Source: CAYJFX01 sp964370315 (GTDB lineage: Bacteria > Spirochaetota > Spirochaetia > Treponematales > Treponemataceae). Taken from it: a DNA stretch of 11,284 nt. The position numbers were made by a program, and so were the translations under genes. The DNA is taken from the NCBI GenBank assembly GCA_964370315.1, contig CAYJIS010000060.1:1-11284 (forward strand), in the 5' to 3' direction. The notes below the pieces were generated by a model that was not told the DNA's origin, searched no databases, and saw nothing but the letters and a program-made list of their open reading frames with translations. Of this stretch, positions 7,745 through 11,284 are shown one piece after another (the stretch's first letter is position 1; every line of letters starts with the position of its first letter).

Positions 7745-9060
7745 AGAGTAAGTCTTAATACCTTTGATGATCGCTTTTTATCCCACAGTGCTTTTCTTTC
7801 CTCAGGAAGGCTATTAATTGAATCTTCAACGAAGCCGAGAGATTCAAACCAGTCTGATGTTTGAGTAGTGAGAATAAAAACACTTTTGTTATGTTCTTTT
7901 TTTGCTTTTTCGATAAGATATGAGATAAGTTTAGGACCTATTCCAATACGAGAAAAACTTTCATCAACAACAACGCCTGCTATTTCAGATGTATTGTTGT
8001 TATTATCAGAATATGTGTGAAGTGCAGCACACGCCTTGATTCCCCCGTCCATTTCGTACACGATATAATCGCTAAATGAGTTAAGAAGGTCTTCTTCTGT
8101 TCTTTCTAAGAGAATCCCTTGTTCAATTACAGGGTGCATTAAGCTTAATACAGAAGATACATCATTTTGTTCCATTGCGCGTATGCCACCGTAATTATTT
8201 TTATAAATCATAGTACCCTGCCCAATATCTGAGAAAATTTCGGATAGAATAACTCCGTCAACTTTTCCATCAACTATGTGTGATCTGACAACATTTTTTA
8301 GACAAGCCTTTGCGCAAATTTTTAGCAAGGATACTGTTTTTTCGTCACTATTTTCGTTGCGTTTTACGAGCTCCTGTGCTTGCTCTACAGTGAGTGCATA
8401 AATAGTTCCGTTTTCATCACTTTGAGTATCAGCTGGCGTTTCAAGTGTTTTATTGTTAACTATTGTGTTGTGACCAACGTAAAAAAGTTTTTCAGCTTGC
8501 AGTTTTATTGCTATTTCAGCAGCTAATGCAACTGACGAAATGTTATATGGTTTTCCTATCGCGCTCCAACCTATGCAAGGAAAAATTGGAATACATTGAT
8601 TTTCTAAAACTCCTTTTAGGGCATTTGTTTCTATGTCCGCAATTTCGCCACAAGTGCTGTAATCAATGCCATCAACAACACCTTTTGATCGAGCTTTTAC
8701 CCAGTTCCCAATTATTGCTGTTTTATGTTCTCCTGCTAAACTTGTCATAACTCTGTTTGCAGTGTCAAATGCCGCCATTTTTATTAAAGGAATTGCAGTT
8801 GTATCTGTAATACGAAGTGAATTTTGTATGGTCCAAGAAATGTTTGAATTTTTTAAAACTTCATTAATTCGCTGTCGAGCCCCTGGGACAATAATTATTT
8901 GCAGTCCTGCTTCATGGAGCAAGCATATGTCATTTATGTGGCTTAAAAAAAGTGGAGAGTCTATAATGGCATCGTCAATGTGAATTACGATTGTTTTATT
9001 TGTAAATCTTTTAACGTAACGTAGTACGTCTCGAATTCTTTCTGCTCTTTCATGATGCAT
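7741..9060 (-). CDS. argA: Amino-acid N-acetyltransferase (N-acetylglutamate synthase), ArgA type
   Basis: Catalyses glutamate + acetyl-CoA to N-acetylglutamate, the first step of arginine synthesis. The 439-aa product matches the classical ArgA architecture and length (E. coli 443 aa). The amino-acid-kinase-like domain (about 1-280) has PGAR (59-62), the RITD segment (83-86), GVVDGIDYSTCGEI (127-140) and AIKLQAEKL (184-192). The GNAT domain (about 290-439) has CAALHTY (344-350), acetyl-CoA loop R371-x-G-x-G, and the ending TTQTSDWFESLGF (398-410) and RSSKVL. The kinase-like domain has HIDDAII (27-33) where relatives keep a Gly-Gly loop, so that nucleotide-type site looks lost; this domain is regulatory, not catalytic, in ArgA. 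AAGGA sits about 7 bases before ATG 9060. Transcription is probably from the 190-bp gap upstream. No other arginine gene is in the window. Confidence 0.92.
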   Translation of the reverse strand: MHHERAERIRDVLRYVKRFTNKTIVIHIDDAIIDSPLFLSHINDICLLHEAGLQIIIVPGARQRINEVLKNSNISWTIQNSLRITDTTAIPLIKMAAFDTANRVMTSLAGEHKTAIIGNWVKARSKGVVDGIDYSTCGEIADIETNALKGVLENQCIPIFPCIGWSAIGKPYNISSVALAAEIAIKLQAEKLFYVGHNTIVNNKTLETPADTQSDENGTIYALTVEQAQELVKRNENSDEKTVSLLKICAKACLKNVVRSHIVDGKVDGVILSEIFSDIGQGTMIYKNNYGGIRAMEQNDVSSVLSLMHPVIEQGILLERTEEDLLNSFSDYIVYEMDGGIKACAALHTYSDNNNNTSEIAGVVVDESFSRIGIGPKLISYLIEKAKKEHNKSVFILTTQTSDWFESLGFVEDSINSLPEERKALWDKKRSSKVLRLTL

Positions 9061-9085
9061 AGTTATTTCCTTTTATGTGCATAAA

Positions 9086-9111
9086 ATGGTATATGCGCTG
9101 CATGGTTATAT
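9086..9111 (-). repeat. Direct repeat upstream of argA, possible operator
   Basis: On the - strand ATATAACCAT (9111-9102) and ATATACCAT (9094-9086) are near-identical direct repeats separated by GCAGCGC. They end 25 bases before the argA ATG, where a regulator or -10 region would lie. The sequence does not resemble the ArgR/AhrC box palindrome. A weak promoter pair, TTGGCA (complement of 9137-9142) with TAAAAG (9114-9119) at 17 bp, lies just upstream, which would place the repeat around +1 and downstream. Confidence 0.35.
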
Positions 9112-9116
9112 TTCTT

Positions 9117-9251
9117 TTAATACACACACCGTGGTATGCCAATTTTTTTCATGTAACGTTTCAGAAGGATAGAGGCATTAACGGCGTACAAATCAGGCTC
9201 AACCAAGAAATAGTATTGTTGTCCCGAACGCTAAACCATGGATTGTTCCAT
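9117..9251 (-). pseudogene. Small ORF interrupted by in-frame TAG, coupled to the 555-aa gene
   Basis: The stop of the 555-aa gene overlaps an ATG (TAATG at 9253-9249). Reading on gives MEQSMV, then TAG (9233-9231), then 37 further sense codons (RSGQQYYFLVEPDLYAVNAS at first) to TAA at 9119-9117. The post-TAG stretch has mixed, protein-like composition and its DNA is more GC-rich than other spacers here. CGGA before the ATG is a weak ribosome-binding site. It could be a decayed small gene, the remnant of a longer C-terminus of the upstream protein, or chance. TAG is used as an ordinary stop by three genes in the window, so general TAG recoding is unlikely. I do not recognise the peptide. Confidence 0.3.
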
Positions 9252-10918
9252 TAATATCCGTCTGACATTGCTCTGTTTAGGTCTCTTTGGTATAGCTCTT
9301 GGTAGACTAAGCTTCTTGTTCTAAGTTTATCTTTAATCTCTTGTGCAAAAGGCATATGCCGCCAAAAGATTCCTCGAATTTCTTTTTCAAGTCGCTGAAC
9401 ACCCTCACTTTCTTTTGTCATCCAAAGGAGATAGTCTTTTATAAAGTAGTCTTTAATATCTCCTTTTAATTTTTGTGATACAAACCATTGGTAATATTGT
9501 CCTGTAATACCTTCTTCCATCCAATAGTAGGAGGCTTTTTCTTTTGCTACTTGCCATCTAAGGTCTGCCGTTGCCATTAATAACGAGTTTTTTATGTTTT
9601 TAGAATACATTGGTATTGCAATTCTAGCTCGGCTTGTAATTCTATTATATCGACTAAAGGGTTCCCAGCACATACCATACTCGCCATACGTTGGAATAAG
9701 AATAACGAAAGGAATTATTCTATTTAAAACATTTTTATGAACTCGGCAATATGCAGTTGGGTCTACGCTTTCTATCCATGCCATTATGTCGATTACATTT
9801 TCTCTAAAACCTGTTTCTCGTGGTAAGCAATGGAAAAATTCTCTTGTAAAAATAGGGAAATGGTTACCTTGTCTTCCTACTGTCATTTTTGCCATTTGAT
9901 GTACGGTATCAATTTCTGTGTTTATATCTGAACTGCTTACTTGCAAGTTTGCTTCTCCAGAGGCAGAGAGTTTTTGGTCTAGATTTGAACAAGCTTCTTT
10001 TGCTGATTGATATTCAGAAAAATAACTATTGAGTTCTTTGTCATTTTTTAATAATGATCGTAATTTATCATTTATTTCAGAAACCATCTTCTTTTGGGCA
10101 TCTGACATTGGCTGTTTATGAGGTTGTGCACCTGGTACATAGGGATGGTCGCATAAAATTTCTAGTCGCGAACGAATCTCTGCTTCAAGCATTGCTCGTT
10201 CACTTTCTTTCATTGTTAAAAAGTTTTCTGCAGTTTGAAGTTTAGCAGAACTTTTTGCCTTTAATTGTAAGAGTCTGTTTGTTTCTTCTGTACTACCCGC
10301 AGCAGGTTTTCTGCTCGTTGGGGCTTCATCAGTAGCAGAAAGGGCTAGCCGGCCCATTGCGATATCTCTAAACCATTCATCAAGATAATATACAGGTTCG
10401 TTAGATGTGTTTTCAAAAAAAGCTTTGGAGAATGTTTCCTTATTTTCAATTGTAAATAAGGAGGGAAGAACAACCGCATATCTCATTAGCATTTTTTTTG
10501 CCATTGGTGCATCGTTTGATGTCATTTTAGTAGCTACAGATCGCAGAAGCTCCCAATAAGCATTTGTCATTTGCTGACGAAAAACAGTTCTGTCTTTTGG
10601 ATCCTGGCAATTGAGATATTTTGATAATACAGTGTGAACTCTTTGAGCACTATCAGATTCGCTTGATAGTGCTTTCTTATAATAATCCTTATCATCAAAA
10701 ACATTTGTTAGTGGTTGGTCTGAAAAAAACTTTTCTACTGGTTGAAAGTGCTTTATAAGTAAATTTACAGGTGCGTAAGGAGATGCAGGTCTCAGTGTTG
10801 ATGGATCTACAATTGCATCTATATCATTCATTGTTTCTGATGAGTTCTCTTCATACGAAGGATCGTTTGTGCTATTTTCGAGCAAGGCTAATATTTCAGG
10901 GGAAAGTTCATCACTCAT
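9251..10918 (-). CDS. Conserved-looking cytoplasmic protein of unknown function (555 aa)
   Basis: No family recognised. The product has no signal peptide or membrane helix, so it should be cytoplasmic. Residues 1-50 are acidic and low-complexity, beginning MSDELSPEILALLEN, which faintly recalls the LSQxEIDALL peptide at the FliM N-terminus. Residues 50-195 are helical with many aromatics. Residues 210-320 are charged and heptad-like, a probable coiled coil (RLLQLKAKSSAKLQ; MLEAEIRSRLEIL). Residues 340-555 form an aromatic/Arg-rich domain with HFPIFTREFFHCLPRETG (353-370), PTYGEYGMCWEPFSRYNR (409-426) and YYWMEEGITGQYYQWF (464-479). ATG 10918 is supported by TGAGGA about 9 bases upstream, and a good promoter precedes it. 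It lies upstream of argA on the same strand with a 190-bp gap, so common transcription is possible but not shown. Confidence 0.85.
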   Translation of the reverse strand: MSDELSPEILALLENSTNDPSYEENSSETMNDIDAIVDPSTLRPASPYAPVNLLIKHFQPVEKFFSDQPLTNVFDDKDYYKKALSSESDSAQRVHTVLSKYLNCQDPKDRTVFRQQMTNAYWELLRSVATKMTSNDAPMAKKMLMRYAVVLPSLFTIENKETFSKAFFENTSNEPVYYLDEWFRDIAMGRLALSATDEAPTSRKPAAGSTEETNRLLQLKAKSSAKLQTAENFLTMKESERAMLEAEIRSRLEILCDHPYVPGAQPHKQPMSDAQKKMVSEINDKLRSLLKNDKELNSYFSEYQSAKEACSNLDQKLSASGEANLQVSSSDINTEIDTVHQMAKMTVGRQGNHFPIFTREFFHCLPRETGFRENVIDIMAWIESVDPTAYCRVHKNVLNRIIPFVILIPTYGEYGMCWEPFSRYNRITSRARIAIPMYSKNIKNSLLMATADLRWQVAKEKASYYWMEEGITGQYYQWFVSQKLKGDIKDYFIKDYLLWMTKESEGVQRLEKEIRGIFWRHMPFAQEIKDKLRTRSLVYQELYQRDLNRAMSDGY

Positions 10919-10955
10919 GTGTTGTTCCTCATTAGTAATTTAATTTATACAATAT

Positions 10956-10984
10956 ATTTTATCATAAAATCGTTAGATTTTCAA
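10956..10984 (-). promoter_or_regulatory. Sigma-70-like promoter for the 555-aa protein gene
   Basis: On the - strand TTGAAA (complement of 10979-10984; 5 of 6 to consensus) and TAAAAT (10956-10961; 5 of 6) are separated by exactly 17 bp. Transcription would start near 10949, giving a leader of about 30 bases containing the GAGGA ribosome-binding site of the ATG at 10918. This is the best promoter match I find in the window. Confidence 0.6.
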
Positions 10985-11105
10985 CCTTCAAAATGCTTAG
11001 ATTTATGTTTTTAAAGGATGTTAGTTTGGTGTCCGTAATATAGTTTTCTTTTTTTCTTGTACCTCTAAAAAAATAATGGGGAAAAGTCAATTGGCTAAAA
11101 AAATA

Positions 11106-11264
11106 GTTCGACAGGACGTCGAACAAAACGGGAGCGAGTTTTGTGCTAATCATTCATCCTCGATAGCTAAACTCGATTAGTTTGAATAGCATGGAAGCTA
11201 TTCAAACGTTGGAGATGAGGGGACTTGCTTTTTGCTTAAAACGTCGTGTTTTTGCGCAAAAAGC
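11106..11264. repeat. Cluster of perfect inverted repeats (candidate repeat element)
   Basis: The 366 bp right of the 555-aa gene splits in two. Positions 10919-11105 are ordinary AT-rich spacer holding that gene's promoter. From 11106 the composition changes and hairpins crowd together: GTTCGAC/GTCGAAC (11106-11112, 11118-11124), ACAAAAC/GTTTTGT (11123-11129, 11138-11144), GTTTGAATAGC/GCTATTCAAAC (11180-11190, 11197-11207), GCTTTTTGC/GCAAAAAGC (11227-11235, 11256-11264), and the 14-bp palindrome TTTTTGCGCAAAAA (11249-11262). CTCGAT recurs at 11159 and 11172, and ACGTCG at 11116, 11241 and 11270. No tRNA or riboswitch pattern is recognisable. It may be a dispersed intergenic repeat continuing past the window edge; copy number cannot be seen from here. 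Confidence 0.5.
11180..11207. repeat. 11-bp perfect stem-loop
   Basis: GTTTGAATAGC and GCTATTCAAAC pair perfectly across the 6-base loop ATGGAA, the strongest hairpin in the window. There is no T tract after either arm, so it is not a standard terminator. The ATG in the loop opens a + frame (11191 to the window end, MEAIQTLEMRGLAFCLKRRV at first) that stays open to the edge but has no free ribosome-binding site, so I do not call it a gene. Confidence 0.7.
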
Positions 11265-11284
11265 CGCCTACGTCGCTAACCGCA

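Noticed and set aside
9238..9251. ATGGA/TCCAT hairpin after the 555-aa gene as a terminator
   Set aside because: Only 5 bp of stem and no T tract follows on the - strand.
10962..11153. Reverse-strand 63-codon ORF (MISTKLAPVLFDVL at first)
   Set aside because: A GAGGA precedes its ATG, but the frame runs through the hairpin cluster and an AT-rich spacer, and its end lies on top of the strong promoter of the 555-aa gene. It is better explained as part of the repeat-like block.
11076..11180. Forward 34-codon ORF (MGKSQLAKKIVRQDV at first)
   Set aside because: No ribosome-binding site, and it is made largely of inverted-repeat sequence.

Overview
The window looks like chromosomal DNA from a low-GC spirochaete, most likely Treponema or a close relative. 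This is an inference from the AT-rich composition, the dnaX-ybaB-recR cluster, a DnaX N-terminus (VTASRRRPQKFEDL) that looks treponemal to me, a relaxed spirochaete-style lipobox, and several long envelope or cytoplasmic proteins that fit no widespread bacterial family. I could not run a search to confirm it.

Layout. Positions 1-115 hold a strong intrinsic terminator for a gene outside the window, then the lead-in to dnaX. Positions 143-2794 (+) are a tight recombination/replication operon: dnaX (clamp-loader subunit), ybaB (nucleoid-associated protein, sharing one base with dnaX through TAATG) and recR (recombination mediator). Converging on recR from 4994 down to 2808 (-) is a two-gene unit: a 584-aa single-pass membrane protein of unknown function, then a 141-aa membrane-anchored zinc-ribbon protein with a GTG start. 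A 76-bp divergent gap separates this pair from 5071-7744 (+), which encodes a TPR lipoprotein and a TraB/PrgY-family membrane protein, probably co-transcribed. The TraB stop codon overlaps the stop codon of the convergent argA (9060-7741, -), an N-acetylglutamate synthase with an amino-acid-kinase-like domain fused to a GNAT domain. Upstream on the same strand, 10918-9251 (-) encodes a 555-aa soluble protein of unknown function preceded by a good sigma-70-like promoter. The final 180 bp (about 11106-11284) is unlike the AT-rich spacer before it: it is packed with perfect inverted repeats and looks like a repeat element or the edge of one.

How the genes fit together. The only clear functional unit is dnaX-ybaB-recR (DNA replication, repair and recombination). 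The TPR lipoprotein/TraB pair and the 584-aa/zinc-ribbon pair both look envelope-associated. argA stands alone, with no other arginine gene in view.

Most worth a second look: an A8 slippery run in dnaX placed where a gamma/tau switch would be expected; a small ORF coupled to the 555-aa gene by TAATG but interrupted by a TAG; the hairpin-dense right end; and a direct repeat just upstream of argA. No tRNA, rRNA, CRISPR array, transposase or clear new multi-gene system is visible.
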